64,000 nucleotides of DNA, taken from [Mycobacterium] nativiensis. GTDB lineage: Bacteria > Actinomycetota > Actinomycetes > Mycobacteriales > Mycobacteriaceae. The translations under genes and the position numbers were made by a program. Every line of letters starts with the position of its first letter. Positions within the stretch are counted from its first letter, which is position 1. The DNA lies in assembly GCF_020172685.1 (NCBI RefSeq), contig NZ_CP083986.1, positions 4,606,158-4,670,157 of the forward strand, given 5' to 3'. Shown piece by piece: positions 10,198 to 21,252 of the stretch. The notes beneath the pieces are model-generated. The model did no database searches, was not told where the DNA came from, and saw only the letters and a program-made list of their open reading frames with translations.

Positions 10198-11183
10198 GCC
10201 CGCTCTCCCTCCTCCGCCTCCCAGGCATACAGGGTCCACGCCGGACCGGCATCACTGGCGGGGAAGTCGAGATAGGTTGCCCGAACCGGCATTCCGATCT
10301 TCACCGCGGCGGCGTCGACGCCCCGCAGCTCACCGAGCATCCGTACGCCCTCCTCGAGTTCAACCAGGGCGATCACGAAGGGCAGGCTGCGGCCCGGCAC
10401 CTTGGGCGCGTGGTGCACCACGTAGCTGAACACGGTGCCCTTGCCCGAGGCGACGACGTAGTCGGTCGTCTCGGTCTTGTCCTTCCAGACCGCCGGGACC
10501 GGCGGGTGCTGCAGGCTGCCGTCCGGGCGTTGCTGGATGCGCAGCTCGTGTTCGGCGACCCCGTCCCAGAAGTACTTCGAATCCCGCGACCACGACGGCC
10601 GCATCATCTTGGTGGGGTCCAGATCCTCGGGCACCACAAACTCAGTGGCCGGGGCAGCCTCTCCTGCATCCTTCGGCAGGAATTTCATGATCCGCCAGTC
10701 CATGTCTGCGACCAATTCCCCGTCACCGTCCTGGCCTGCCCACCACCGGATCTTCTGGGTGATGAAGTAGCCCTCTCCCAGACCAGTCATCTTGGGCCCG
10801 ACCACATCGGTGATCTCGGCGGTGACGCTAACCTCTTCGCCCGGCTGCAGATAGCGGTGGTAGGTCTGTTCGCAGTTGGTCGCAACCACGCCGACATAGC
10901 CCGCGCTGTCGAACAATTCGATGATCTTGCCGAGCGGGTCGTCATCGGGACGCACCCCGCCCAGGCCCATCATCGTCCACACCTGGATCATCGCCGGCGG
11001 GGCGACGATCCCAGGATGGCCGGCCGCCTTGGCGGCCTCTTCGTCGACGTAGATCGGGTTGTCGTCGCCAATCGCATCCACCCAGTGGCGGATCATCGGC
11101 TGGTTCACCGGATCCCGACCCACCCGCGGCTTGCTGCGTGCAGACGCCTTCAGCTTCTCGATACCGGCTTGCAGATCGCTCAT
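10194..11183 (-). CDS. chsH2: ChsH2, MaoC hydratase fused to a DUF35 OB-fold domain
   Basis: A 329-aa two-domain protein. The N-terminal MaoC-like half (to about residue 170) forms the hydratase with ChsH1. The C-terminal DUF35 half (from about 180, with RSLPFVIALVELEEGVRM) activates the aldolase Ltp2. The N-terminal sequence VNQPMIRHWVDAIGDDNPIYVDEEAA is the MaoC signature. It has four-base ATGA overlaps with chsE2 upstream and chsH1 downstream, so the igr operon is tightly coupled. Orthologue of Rv3542c. Confidence 0.94.
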   Translation of the reverse strand: MSDLQAGIEKLKASARSKPRVGRDPVNQPMIRHWVDAIGDDNPIYVDEEAAKAAGHPGIVAPPAMIQVWTMMGLGGVRPDDDPLGKIIELFDSAGYVGVVATNCEQTYHRYLQPGEEVSVTAEITDVVGPKMTGLGEGYFITQKIRWWAGQDGDGELVADMDWRIMKFLPKDAGEAAPATEFVVPEDLDPTKMMRPSWSRDSKYFWDGVAEHELRIQQRPDGSLQHPPVPAVWKDKTETTDYVVASGKGTVFSYVVHHAPKVPGRSLPFVIALVELEEGVRMLGELRGVDAAAVKIGMPVRATYLDFPASDAGPAWTLYAWEAEEGERA

Positions 11184-12343
11184 CGCGGCACCCGCGGAAC
11201 CTTGAGACCGGATGCGGCGATCATCTCTCGCATGACCTCGTTGACCCCTCCGCCGAACGTGATGACCAGGTTGCGCTTGGCCTGAACGTCCAGCCAGCGC
11301 AACAACTCTGCGGTCGCCGGATCGGCCGGGTTGCCGTAGCAGCCGACGATCTCCTCGGCCAGCCGGCCGGCGTACTGGATCCGTTCGGTGCCGAACACCT
11401 TGGTGGCCGCGGCGTCGGCGACGTCGATGATCTCCCCGGCCGCGGCGACCTGCCAGTTCAGCAGTTCGTTGATGCGGAACATGGCGTGGATCTCGCCGAG
11501 GCCGCGTTTGACCGCGTCATGGGAGATGGGCGTGACGCCGTTGCTGCCGGGCGCGGTGGCCCAGGCGTGCACCTTGTCGTAGATGGCGCCGAACCGGCCG
11601 GCGGGGCCGAGCATGACCCGCTCGTTGTTGAGCTGGGTGGTGATCAGCTTCCAGCCGCCGTTCTCCTCGCCGACCAGCATGTCGGCCGGAACCCGCACGT
11701 CGGTGTAGTAGGTGGCGTTGGTGTGGTGCGCACCGTCGGACAGGATCATCGGGGTGAACGAATACCCCGGGTCCTTGGTGTCGACGATGAAGATCGAAAT
11801 CCCCTTGTGCTTCACCGCGTCCGGGTCGGTGCGGGCGGCCAGCCAGATGTAATCGGCATCGTGCGCACCGGTGGTGAACACCTTCTGTCCGTTGATGATG
11901 TAGTGGTCACCGTCGCGGACCGCGGTGGTACGCAACGATGCGAGGTCGGTGCCGGCTTCGGGCTCGGAGTAGCCGATCGCGAAATGCACTTCGCCGGCCA
12001 GGATCGCGGGCAGGAACTTCTTCTTCTGCGCCTCGTTGCCGTACACCTGCAGGGTCGGCCCGACGGTCTGCAGCGTCACCGCGGGCAGCGGAATGTCGGC
12101 GCGCTGCGCCTCATTGACGAAGATCTGCTGCTCGATCGGGCCGAAGCCCAGGCCGCCGAACTCCTTGGGCCAGCCCACACCGAGTTTGCCGTCGGCACCC
12201 ATCCGCCGGATCACGGTCCGGTAGGCGTCATTGTGCCGGTCGGCGGCCATCGACTCGGCCTCGTCCGGCGAGATCAGGGTGGCGAAGTATTCCCGAAGCT
12301 CGGACTGCAGCTTGCGCTGCTCCGGGGTCAGATCGACGAACAT
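11180..12343 (-). CDS. chsE2: Acyl-CoA dehydrogenase subunit ChsE2 (FadE29)
   Basis: Acyl-CoA dehydrogenase of 387 aa. ChsE1 and ChsE2 form an alpha2beta2 enzyme that dehydrogenates the three-carbon side-chain intermediate 3-oxo-4-pregnene-20-carboxyl-CoA. The FAD/substrate motif GYSEPEAGTDLASLRT and the downstream NGQKVFTTGAHDADYIWLAART block are clear. The C-terminal CYGNPADPATAELLRW region is typical of this subunit. Its start lies within the last 16 nt of chsE1. Orthologue of Rv3543c. Confidence 0.94.
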   Translation of the reverse strand: MFVDLTPEQRKLQSELREYFATLISPDEAESMAADRHNDAYRTVIRRMGADGKLGVGWPKEFGGLGFGPIEQQIFVNEAQRADIPLPAVTLQTVGPTLQVYGNEAQKKKFLPAILAGEVHFAIGYSEPEAGTDLASLRTTAVRDGDHYIINGQKVFTTGAHDADYIWLAARTDPDAVKHKGISIFIVDTKDPGYSFTPMILSDGAHHTNATYYTDVRVPADMLVGEENGGWKLITTQLNNERVMLGPAGRFGAIYDKVHAWATAPGSNGVTPISHDAVKRGLGEIHAMFRINELLNWQVAAAGEIIDVADAAATKVFGTERIQYAGRLAEEIVGCYGNPADPATAELLRWLDVQAKRNLVITFGGGVNEVMREMIAASGLKVPRVPR

Positions 12344-13341
12344 TGCGCTCCAAGGGTTTCGAGGCGATTCGACCGTCCGCCCAGCAGGCGGCTCAGGTCC
12401 TTGATCGAGGAGTAGTAACGGTCCATCGGGTAGTCGATGTCCATGCCCATACCGCCGTGCAGGTGATGGCAGATCTGCATCATCGGCGGCGCCTGCGAGA
12501 CGATCCAGTACCCGAGCACCGCGAGGTCATCCGTGGCGTCGAGGCCGTTGGCCAGCCGCCACGCCACCGACGTCGCCGCCAGGGTGAGGGTGCGCGAGAC
12601 GATGTAGACCTCCGACAGCTGGGCGGCCACCGTCTGGAAGGTGGACAACGCCCGGCCGAACTGTTCCCGGCTGCCCACGTAGTCAGCGGTGAGCCGCAGC
12701 GCACCGGCCACCAGACCGGACGCGAAGGAGCCGGTCATGGCCAGCGCCAGCTGGTTCACCCGATGCACCGAAGCCCCGTCCAAAACGGCGTCGACCTCGG
12801 CATCGGTGAAGACCACCACGTACTCGTCACTGTGGTTGGAGGTCGGAGTCTTGGTCAGTTGCACCCCGGCGGCCTGGGGCGAGATCACCGCGACACCGGT
12901 GTCCGCGGTGACCAGGATCCACTCGGCCCGCTCGGCGTAGGGCACACCGATCTTGGTGCCGGACAACCGGTTACCGGCCAGGGTGACCCCGGGCTGCTCC
13001 GGCAGTGCCGCGGCCGGCTCGTCGAGCGCGGCGGTCAGCACCGCACCCTTGGCCACCCCCGCCAGGTAGCGGTCCTGCTGGGCATCGGTGGCCAGCTCCA
13101 GCAGCGGCACCAGCCCGAACCCGAGGGTGGCCAGCGCCGGACTGATGGTCCCGTGTCGACCGATCTCGGTGAGCGCCGTGGCCACTTCGGCCAGGCCCAC
13201 GCCGTCGCCGCCGAGCCGCTCCGGCACCGCGAGCGCCGTCACTCCCCCGGCGACCAGCGCCTCCCAGCTGTTGTCCCGGTCCAGCACCGACGTGACCACG
13301 TCGGCGACTGCCTGCTGTTCCGGATCTGGACTGAAGTCCAC
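12328..13341 (-). CDS. chsE1: Acyl-CoA dehydrogenase subunit ChsE1 (FadE28)
   Basis: Short ACAD-like subunit (337 aa), partner of ChsE2 in the heterotetrameric dehydrogenase. It keeps the C-terminal helical domain with GREQFGRALSTFQ-like and HLHGGMGMDIDYPM segments. The GTG at 13341 is chosen because AAGGAG lies 7 nt upstream and the protein then begins DFSPDPEQQAVAD, the family N-terminus; an extension to 13422 would overlap cyp125. It lies 17 nt after the cyp125 stop. Orthologue of Rv3544c. Confidence 0.93.
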   Translation of the reverse strand: MDFSPDPEQQAVADVVTSVLDRDNSWEALVAGGVTALAVPERLGGDGVGLAEVATALTEIGRHGTISPALATLGFGLVPLLELATDAQQDRYLAGVAKGAVLTAALDEPAAALPEQPGVTLAGNRLSGTKIGVPYAERAEWILVTADTGVAVISPQAAGVQLTKTPTSNHSDEYVVVFTDAEVDAVLDGASVHRVNQLALAMTGSFASGLVAGALRLTADYVGSREQFGRALSTFQTVAAQLSEVYIVSRTLTLAATSVAWRLANGLDATDDLAVLGYWIVSQAPPMMQICHHLHGGMGMDIDYPMDRYYSSIKDLSRLLGGRSNRLETLGAQCSSI

Positions 13342-13358
13342 CCCAAATCTCCTTAAAT

Positions 13359-14606
13359 CTAGTGAGCCACCGGACATTTGCCGGTGTAGTCCATCTGCCA
13401 ATGCTTGATGCCGTTGAGCCACCCGGACCGCAGCCGCTCCGGGGCGGCCAGCGGCGCCAGGTCCGGAACGTTGTCGGCGACCGCATTGAAGATCAGGTCG
13501 ATCGTCAACCGGGCCAGGTGGGTGCCGATGCAGTAGTGCGCACCGGTCCCGCCGAAGCCCACATGCGGGTTGGGGTCACGCAGGATGTTGAAGCGCTGCG
13601 GCTCCTCGAATGCCTCTTCGTCGAAGTTGGCCGAGCGGTAGAACATCACCACCCGCTGCCCCTTCTTGATCTTCGCTCCGGACAATTCGTAGTCCTGAAG
13701 CGCGGTGCGCTGGAAACAGATCACCGGGGAAGCCCACCGCACGATCTCGTCGGCGGTGGTCTTCGGGCGCTCGGTCTTGAACAGCTCCCACTGCTCGGGG
13801 TGCTCGGAGAACGCGATCATCCCGTGGGTGATCGAGTTGCGGGTGGTCTCGTTACCGGCCACCGCCAGCATCACCACGAAAAAGCCGAACTCGTCGTCGG
13901 AGAGCTTCTCACCATCGATGTCGGCGTTGATCAGCGTGGTGACGATGTCTTCGCCGGGGTTCTCCGCCTTGTCCGCGGCCAGTTGCATGGCGTACTGGAT
14001 CAACGCGACCGAGGAGGCCTGCGGGTCGATGTCGGCGTATTCCGGGTCCTCGCTGCCGGTCATCTCGTTGGACCACTGGAACAGCTTGTCGCGGTCCTCC
14101 TGCGGCACACCGAGCAGTCCGGCGATTGCTTGCAGGGGCAGCTCGCAGGACACCTGCTCGACGAAGTCACCGGAGCCGGTCGCGGCGGCTTCCTTGACGA
14201 TCGCCTGCGCGCGCTCGTGGAGCTCGTCTTGAAGCCGCCCGATGGCCCGCGGGGTGAAGCCCCGCGAGATGATCCGGCGCAGCCGGGTGTGGTGCGGTGC
14301 GTCCATGTTGAGCATCACGAACCGTTGAACCTCGATGTTCTCCCGAGCCATGTCGTCGGGGAACCGCGGGATCACACAGTTCTCGAAACTCGAGAAGACG
14401 TCACTGCGCAGCGACACCTCTTTGACGTCGGCGAGCTTGGTGACCGCCCAGTAGCCGCCGTCGTTGAAGCCGCCACCCTTGCCGGGAGCCTGCTCGATCC
14501 AGCAGACCGGAGCCGCCTGGCGCAACTGCGCGAACTCCTCCTCGGGGATTCCCTCGACGATGACGTCGGGGTTGAGGAAGTCGAATCCATGGGGAAGCGT
14601 GGACAT
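13359..14606 (-). CDS. cyp125: Steroid C26-monooxygenase CYP125
   Basis: Cytochrome P450 (415 aa) that oxidises the terminal methyl of cholesterol/cholest-4-en-3-one to the C26 alcohol and acid, which starts side-chain beta-oxidation. Of the three P450s here it is closest to M. tuberculosis CYP125A1: it shares VQRFVMLNMDAPHHTRLR, EQVSCELPLQAIAGLLGVPQ and the C-terminal CPVAH. The haem Cys is near residue 359 in FGGTGAHYCIG and the I-helix reads AGNETTR. The ATG at 14606 has AAGGTGAG 7 nt upstream; a GTG at 14618 lacks spacing for an RBS. No operator lies in the 32 nt to the upstream P450, so it is cotranscribed. Orthologue of Rv3545c. Confidence 0.95.
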   Translation of the reverse strand: MSTLPHGFDFLNPDVIVEGIPEEEFAQLRQAAPVCWIEQAPGKGGGFNDGGYWAVTKLADVKEVSLRSDVFSSFENCVIPRFPDDMARENIEVQRFVMLNMDAPHHTRLRRIISRGFTPRAIGRLQDELHERAQAIVKEAAATGSGDFVEQVSCELPLQAIAGLLGVPQEDRDKLFQWSNEMTGSEDPEYADIDPQASSVALIQYAMQLAADKAENPGEDIVTTLINADIDGEKLSDDEFGFFVVMLAVAGNETTRNSITHGMIAFSEHPEQWELFKTERPKTTADEIVRWASPVICFQRTALQDYELSGAKIKKGQRVVMFYRSANFDEEAFEEPQRFNILRDPNPHVGFGGTGAHYCIGTHLARLTIDLIFNAVADNVPDLAPLAAPERLRSGWLNGIKHWQMDYTGKCPVAH

Positions 14607-14638
14607 GGCGAAACTCACCTTCTTGTTCGTTAAACAGC

Positions 14639-15889
14639 TCAGCGCGCGGCGGACTTGCCGGTGTAGTCGACCTGCCAGTGCTTGATCCCGTTGAGCCAGC
14701 CCGACCGCAACCGCTCCGGTGCGGCCAGTGGGGTGAGGTCGGGAATCTGGTCGGCGATCGCATTGAACATCAGATTGACCGACATCCGTGCCAGGTGGGT
14801 ACCGATGCAGTAGTGCGCACCGGTGCCGCCGAAGCCGACGTGCGGGTTGGGGTCACGCAGGATGTTGAACTGCTGCGGGTCGTCGAACACCTCGGGGTCG
14901 AAGTTGGCTGAGCGGTAGAACATCACCACCCGCTGGCCCGCCTTGATCTGCACCCCGGACAACTCATAGTCGCGGGTGGCGGTGCGCTGGAAGGAGGTCA
15001 CCGGGGTGGCCCAGCGGACCACCTCGTCGGCCGTGGTCTCCGGGCGTTCGGACTTGAACAGCTCCCACTGCTCGGGGAATTCGGTGAACGCCATCATGCC
15101 CTGGGTGATCGAGTTGCGCGTGGTCTCGCTACCGGCCACCGCCAGCAGGATGATGAAGAAGCCGAGCTCGTCGTCGTTGAGCTTCTCGCCGTCGATGTCC
15201 GCCTCGATCAGCGTGGTCACGATGTCGTTGCCCGGGTTCTGCCGCTTCATCTCGGCCAGCTGCAGCCCGTAGGCGATGATCTCCATCGACGAGGTCGCCG
15301 GGTCGAAGTGGGAATACTCCGGGTCGTCGTATGAGGTCATCTGGTTGGTCCAGTTGAAGAGCTTGCCGCGGTCTTCCTGCGGCACCCCCATCAGACCGGC
15401 GATCGCCTGCAGCGGCAGCTCCGAGGCCACCTCCACCACGAAGTCACCGGTGCCCCGGGCCAGCGCCTCCTTGGCGATCCCCTGCGCGCGCTGCTGCAGC
15501 TCGTCGTGCAGCGGCAGGATGTGGCGCGGGGTGAAACCGCGCGAGACGATCCGGCGCAGCCGGGTGTGCCGCGGCGCGTCCTGGTTCAGCATCAGCAGCC
15601 GGCCGACGTCGATGTTCTCCCGCTCGATGTCATCGTTGTAGCGCGGGATGGCCCCGTTGATCTCGCTGGAGAAGACATCGTCGAGCCGGGACACCTCTTT
15701 GACGTCATGGTGGCTGGTGATCGCCCAGTAGCCGCCGTCTTTGAAACCGCCACTCTTGTCGTCCGGCTGGTCGATCCAGGTGATCGGTGCGCCGGCCCGC
15801 AGTTCGGCGAACTCCGCGTCCGGGAGTCGCTCGGCGTAGATCGCCGGGTCGGTGAGGTCGAACCCAGGCGGCAGCTTGACACTCGACAT
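14639..15889 (-). CDS. Cytochrome P450, CYP125-like paralogue 2, first gene of the igr operon
   Basis: P450 of 416 aa with the haem motif FGGTGAHYCIG (Cys near residue 361), I-helix AGSETTR and the CYP125 C-terminus GWLNGIKHWQVDYTGK. It starts SSVKLPPGFDLTDPAIYAERLP, as CYP125 enzymes do. The closest relative in the window is the P450 at 2817-4064. The ATG at 15889 has AGGAG upstream and a KstR box 14 nt before it; extension to 15964 would cross the operator. Gene order suggests tandem duplication at the head of the igr operon. Substrate inferred as sterol side chain. Confidence 0.93.
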   Translation of the reverse strand: MSSVKLPPGFDLTDPAIYAERLPDAEFAELRAGAPITWIDQPDDKSGGFKDGGYWAITSHHDVKEVSRLDDVFSSEINGAIPRYNDDIERENIDVGRLLMLNQDAPRHTRLRRIVSRGFTPRHILPLHDELQQRAQGIAKEALARGTGDFVVEVASELPLQAIAGLMGVPQEDRGKLFNWTNQMTSYDDPEYSHFDPATSSMEIIAYGLQLAEMKRQNPGNDIVTTLIEADIDGEKLNDDELGFFIILLAVAGSETTRNSITQGMMAFTEFPEQWELFKSERPETTADEVVRWATPVTSFQRTATRDYELSGVQIKAGQRVVMFYRSANFDPEVFDDPQQFNILRDPNPHVGFGGTGAHYCIGTHLARMSVNLMFNAIADQIPDLTPLAAPERLRSGWLNGIKHWQVDYTGKSAAR

Positions 15890-15903
15890 CGGCAGACTCC
15901 TAT

Positions 15904-15917
15904 TGCAACGCGTTCTA
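15904..15917. promoter_or_regulatory. KstR operator of the igr operon
   Basis: TGCAACGCGTTCTA fits TnnAACnnGTTnnA and is 14 nt upstream of the first igr-operon P450. A second box for fadA5 lies 64 nt further on in the same divergent region. Confidence 0.87.
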
Positions 15918-15981
15918 ATAGCAGTAAAACATGGCCTCACCAGAGAACAAAGGCCTCCAGGCATCGTCGCTTGTCAGACTA

Positions 15982-15995
15982 ATGAAACGTGTTCT
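15982..15995. promoter_or_regulatory. KstR operator of fadA5
   Basis: TGAAACGTGTTCTA fits TnnAACnnGTTnnA and ends 11 nt before the fadA5 ATG. No Shine-Dalgarno sequence is visible between box and start. Confidence 0.87.
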
Positions 15996-15997
15996 AG

Positions 15998-18034
<2,037 letters not shown>

Positions 18035-18119
18035 CTCGGCGACCTCGAGCACCGCCATGCCGCGTGTTGCAGCTGACGGCCGGACGTACGCTGGCCGGTA
18101 ACACCAGGAGGTTATGGCG

Positions 18120-18992
18120 ATGGCACACGAGCCGGCCGGCGTGGAGATCCACGCCCGCAACGTGACGTTCGACTGGTCGCAGACCCCGCTGCACTGGATC
18201 TCCGGTGAACCGGTCGCCTCGGTGGTGACGTGCATGCTGCACCTGCTGCTGCCCGAGGGCGAGCGGTGGTTCTGCGAGGTGTTCAACGAGGCATTGCCCT
18301 ACGTCAAGGACGAGGACCTGGCCCGCACCATGCGCGGCTTCATCGGCCAGGAAGCGATGCACGCCGAATCGCACGACAAGGCGGTGACCGAATACCTGGA
18401 AGCCCGCGGCATTGACACCGCCCCGGCGTTGCGCCAGTACGAGTACTTCTTCCGCCGACTGCTGGCGCCGCGCAGCCAGGGCTTCGCCCGCACCCGATAC
18501 AACGACATGGTGCAGCGGCTGTGGCTGATCGCGGCGGTCGAGCACTACACGGCGATCCTCGGTGACTTCGTGTTGAACTGCGCCTGGGACGACTACGACA
18601 TCGACCCCACCATGGCCGACATCTGCCGCTGGCATGGCGCCGAGGAGATCGAGCACCGCAGCGTGGCCCACGACGTGGCGAACTACTTCCACCCGGGCTA
18701 CCTGAACCGCTGCCGCGCCATGATGGTCGCGCTGGTCTACCTGGTTCTGATGATCCACCGCACGATCGGTTTCCTGTGCCGGTCGGACCCCAGCCTGAAC
18801 CACTCTTATTTCGGGCTGTGGCGCGAGTACCTGCGCGGGTCGCGTCGCAACATCCTGCCCAAGCTGCGCAACGTGGTGAAGTACACGCTCGTCTACTTCA
18901 AGCCCTCGTTCCACCCGGACTCGATCGGCTCCACCGCCCAGGCCGTGGCCTACCTGGCCACCTCGCCGGCTGCGCGGGCGGCGGCGAGTTGA
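18120..18992 (+). CDS. Putative di-iron metal-dependent hydrolase-family protein (PF10118-like)
   Basis: Protein of 290 aa resembling the family annotated as predicted metal-dependent hydrolases. Spaced carboxylate/His motifs suggest a ferritin-like di-iron site: EVFNEALP, GQEAMHAESH, AVEHYTAILGDF and GAEEIEHRSVAHDV. A hydrophobic helix AMMVALVYLVLMIH lies near residue 205. The ATG at 18120 is preferred over 18114 because AGGAGG lies 8 nt upstream. The reductase gene overlaps its stop by 4 nt, so the two are probably a redox pair. No equivalent lies here in M. tuberculosis. Substrate unknown; fatty acid or sterol oxidation is possible. Confidence 0.75.
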   Translation: MAHEPAGVEIHARNVTFDWSQTPLHWISGEPVASVVTCMLHLLLPEGERWFCEVFNEALPYVKDEDLARTMRGFIGQEAMHAESHDKAVTEYLEARGIDTAPALRQYEYFFRRLLAPRSQGFARTRYNDMVQRLWLIAAVEHYTAILGDFVLNCAWDDYDIDPTMADICRWHGAEEIEHRSVAHDVANYFHPGYLNRCRAMMVALVYLVLMIHRTIGFLCRSDPSLNHSYFGLWREYLRGSRRNILPKLRNVVKYTLVYFKPSFHPDSIGSTAQAVAYLATSPAARAAAS

Positions 18993-20137
18993 GCGAGTCG
19001 AACCAGGGACACGACGCCGCGGCATCACGGTTCCGGCCGCTCGACGCCGTTCCCACCGAGGTACCGCCGCACCTGTACGGCCGGTGGCGCCACGACCCGT
19101 TGCTGCGATTCTCGAATTTCCTGGCCCGCATCGTGTTTCCGACCTTCAGCGTGCTGATGCGACGCCACCGGCTCGCAGAACCCGACCGCACCCGGGAACT
19201 GCTGGTGACCGCCCGCGAAATCGTGGCGCACGACAAAGATGTGGTGGCACTGACGCTGACGGCCGTCGACGACGAGCCGCTGCCCCGTTGGACACCCGGC
19301 GCGCATCTGGACCTGCTGCTGCCGTCGGGCAAGATGCGCGAGTACTCACTGTGCGGCGATCCCGCCGACGCCGACAACTACCGCATCGCGGTGCGCCGCA
19401 TCCCCGACGGGGGCGGCGGATCGATCGAGGTGCACCAGACACTGCACCCGGGAGCCACGGTACGGATCAAAGGCCCCCGCAACGGCATGCCCATGGCCGT
19501 TCCCGGTCACGGCTCGTCTGCGCAGCACATCCGATTCGTGGCCGGCGGCATCGGCATCACCCCGATCCTGCCGATGATGCGAGCCGCCCAGCGGCTGGGG
19601 CTGGACTGGTCGATGATCTACACCGGCCGGTCGGCGGACTCCATCCCGTTCATCGCCGAGGTGAGTGCGTTCGGCGACAAGGTGACGGTGCGCACCGACG
19701 ACGTGCACGGCCTGCCCAGTGCCGCCGACCTGATCGGGGACACCACGGTGCCGACCGCGGTGTATGCGTGTGGCCCGCCGCCGATGCTCGAAGTGCTACG
19801 CCACGGCCTGATCGGGCACACCGACATCGAACTGCACTACGAACGGTTCTCCGCGCCACCGGTGCTCGACGGCAGGCCGTTCACGGTGACCCTCGCCAAA
19901 AGCGGTACGGAAGTTCAGGTCGGCGCCGAACAAACCGCGCTGGCCGCGATCCTGCAGGTCAACCCGGCCACTCCCTACTCCTGCAAGCAGGGATTCTGCG
20001 GCACCTGCCGGGTGCGGGTGCTCGACGGCGAGATCGATCACCGTGATCGAACGCTGACCGCCACCGAACGCGCCGACGGCGACATGCTGATCTGCATCTC
20101 CCGCGCCGCGGGAGAGCATCTGACGATCGACCGCTGA
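18989..20137 (+). CDS. PDR-type ferredoxin reductase (flavin/NAD(P)H/2Fe-2S)
   Basis: Single-polypeptide electron-transfer reductase of 382 aa. After an N-terminal extension (about residues 1-60) comes a flavin-binding barrel with REYSLCGDP, then a nicotinamide domain with FVAGGIGITPILPM and YACGPPPML. A C-terminal plant-type 2Fe-2S ferredoxin has CKQGFCGTCRVRVLDG and a final Cys in MLICIS. This order is typical of phthalate dioxygenase reductase-like proteins that feed oxygenases. The TTG start overlaps the preceding TGA by 4 nt (TTGA). Likely electron donor for the upstream di-iron protein or the convergent desaturase. It is not kshB, which is at 46804. Confidence 0.85.
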   Translation: MSESNQGHDAAASRFRPLDAVPTEVPPHLYGRWRHDPLLRFSNFLARIVFPTFSVLMRRHRLAEPDRTRELLVTAREIVAHDKDVVALTLTAVDDEPLPRWTPGAHLDLLLPSGKMREYSLCGDPADADNYRIAVRRIPDGGGGSIEVHQTLHPGATVRIKGPRNGMPMAVPGHGSSAQHIRFVAGGIGITPILPMMRAAQRLGLDWSMIYTGRSADSIPFIAEVSAFGDKVTVRTDDVHGLPSAADLIGDTTVPTAVYACGPPPMLEVLRHGLIGHTDIELHYERFSAPPVLDGRPFTVTLAKSGTEVQVGAEQTALAAILQVNPATPYSCKQGFCGTCRVRVLDGEIDHRDRTLTATERADGDMLICISRAAGEHLTIDR

Positions 20138-20159
20138 CCCACGGCGCGGGCCGCACAGC

Positions 20160-21098
20160 TCACCGGTCGTGCTGCAACTGCCGATATTCGTCGACGGTCA
20201 GTTCCCTGCCGAACACGGTCGACAGTGCCGGTTCGTGCTCCAGGTAGCCGGTCTCGTTGCGACGCCAGATCCGCGGCAGCAGGTGGATAGGCAGCCCCGG
20301 ATGCAGATGGTGCACCAGGTGGTAGTTCTGTGCCAGCCACAGCGGCGTCATCAGCCACTCCAGACCAACCCGGTTGCGGGAAGCGCGGTACCGATTCTCG
20401 CGCTGACTCTCCTCAAGCCCGTGATGCGGCAGCCAGTCGAACCACCAGATGATGAAGAACAACCCGATGCGCTGCGGGATCAGCACAACGACCGCCAAGG
20501 TCCAGAAGTGCCCGGTGATGACGGCCGCGACGACGACGGCGACAGTCACCGGGAGCAGCACCGTCGTTTCGGCGAGCTCGGCGAAGGGGCGCTGCCAAGA
20601 CTTCCGGAACCGCTGGGGCAGCTTCCGCAGATACCAAGCGGCGTAGTAGACATCGGCCAGCGGCCCCCGGAACACCAACTGCCAGAACGGGTTGCCGGTG
20701 GCGAAATAGTCTGGGTCATTCCCATGGTCGTTGGTGTGCCGGTGGTGCTCCTGGTGGGCGTAGCGCAGGCACGACCAGGCGAAATGCGGCACGATGAAAA
20801 TCCAGGCCAGCCGCCCCACCACCGCATTCACCCAGGGCGACCGACACAGCGTGCGGTGCGCCGCCTCGTGCACCGGCAGGAACATCAGGTAGACGACCGC
20901 GGAGTTGATCGCGATCGCAGCCCACGCCGGCAGCCACCCACCGATCACACCGAGGGCCGCGACCACGAAGGCGACGAGCGCGCCGACCGTGACCCCGAAT
21001 GCGGGCCAGGCGACCTTCGGCATCAACTCACCGGGGTGTGGGTGCCGCTTCGACGGTGAATGGGGCGCAACAGATCCCAACGCGATGGTGTCGGACAC
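20160..21098 (-). CDS. Membrane fatty acid desaturase / hydroxylase
   Basis: Integral-membrane di-iron enzyme of 312 aa with several hydrophobic segments (about 33-50, 58-75, 178-195, 198-212). The three histidine boxes are HEAAH at 77-81, HQEHHRH at 115-121 and HLVHH at 260-264, which bind the two irons in desaturases and beta-carotene hydroxylases. GTG start with GGAGGG 5 nt upstream. It converges on the PDR reductase gene with 22 nt between stops. It is absent from this position in M. tuberculosis. Substrate (acyl lipid, alkane or sterol) cannot be told from sequence. Confidence 0.85.
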   Translation of the reverse strand: MSDTIALGSVAPHSPSKRHPHPGELMPKVAWPAFGVTVGALVAFVVAALGVIGGWLPAWAAIAINSAVVYLMFLPVHEAAHRTLCRSPWVNAVVGRLAWIFIVPHFAWSCLRYAHQEHHRHTNDHGNDPDYFATGNPFWQLVFRGPLADVYYAAWYLRKLPQRFRKSWQRPFAELAETTVLLPVTVAVVVAAVITGHFWTLAVVVLIPQRIGLFFIIWWFDWLPHHGLEESQRENRYRASRNRVGLEWLMTPLWLAQNYHLVHHLHPGLPIHLLPRIWRRNETGYLEHEPALSTVFGRELTVDEYRQLQHDR

Positions 21099-21252
21099 CC
21101 AAACCCTCCGGGCAGTAGTCGTCGGCCCCCGCCAAATCCGAGACGATATACGAGCCCGGTCGACCTCAGCCCTCGGGACTCACGGAACGTCAGTTGCGAA
21201 GAGGCAACGTGCGGATCACAATTCCGACGCCGTAGAGTTCTCGGGCCGGTGG

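Noticed and set aside
21160..21215. AAC...GTT half-sites near the desaturase promoter considered as a KstR box
   Set aside because: Spacing between AAC and GTT is 4 nt rather than 2, and the outer T/A positions do not fit.
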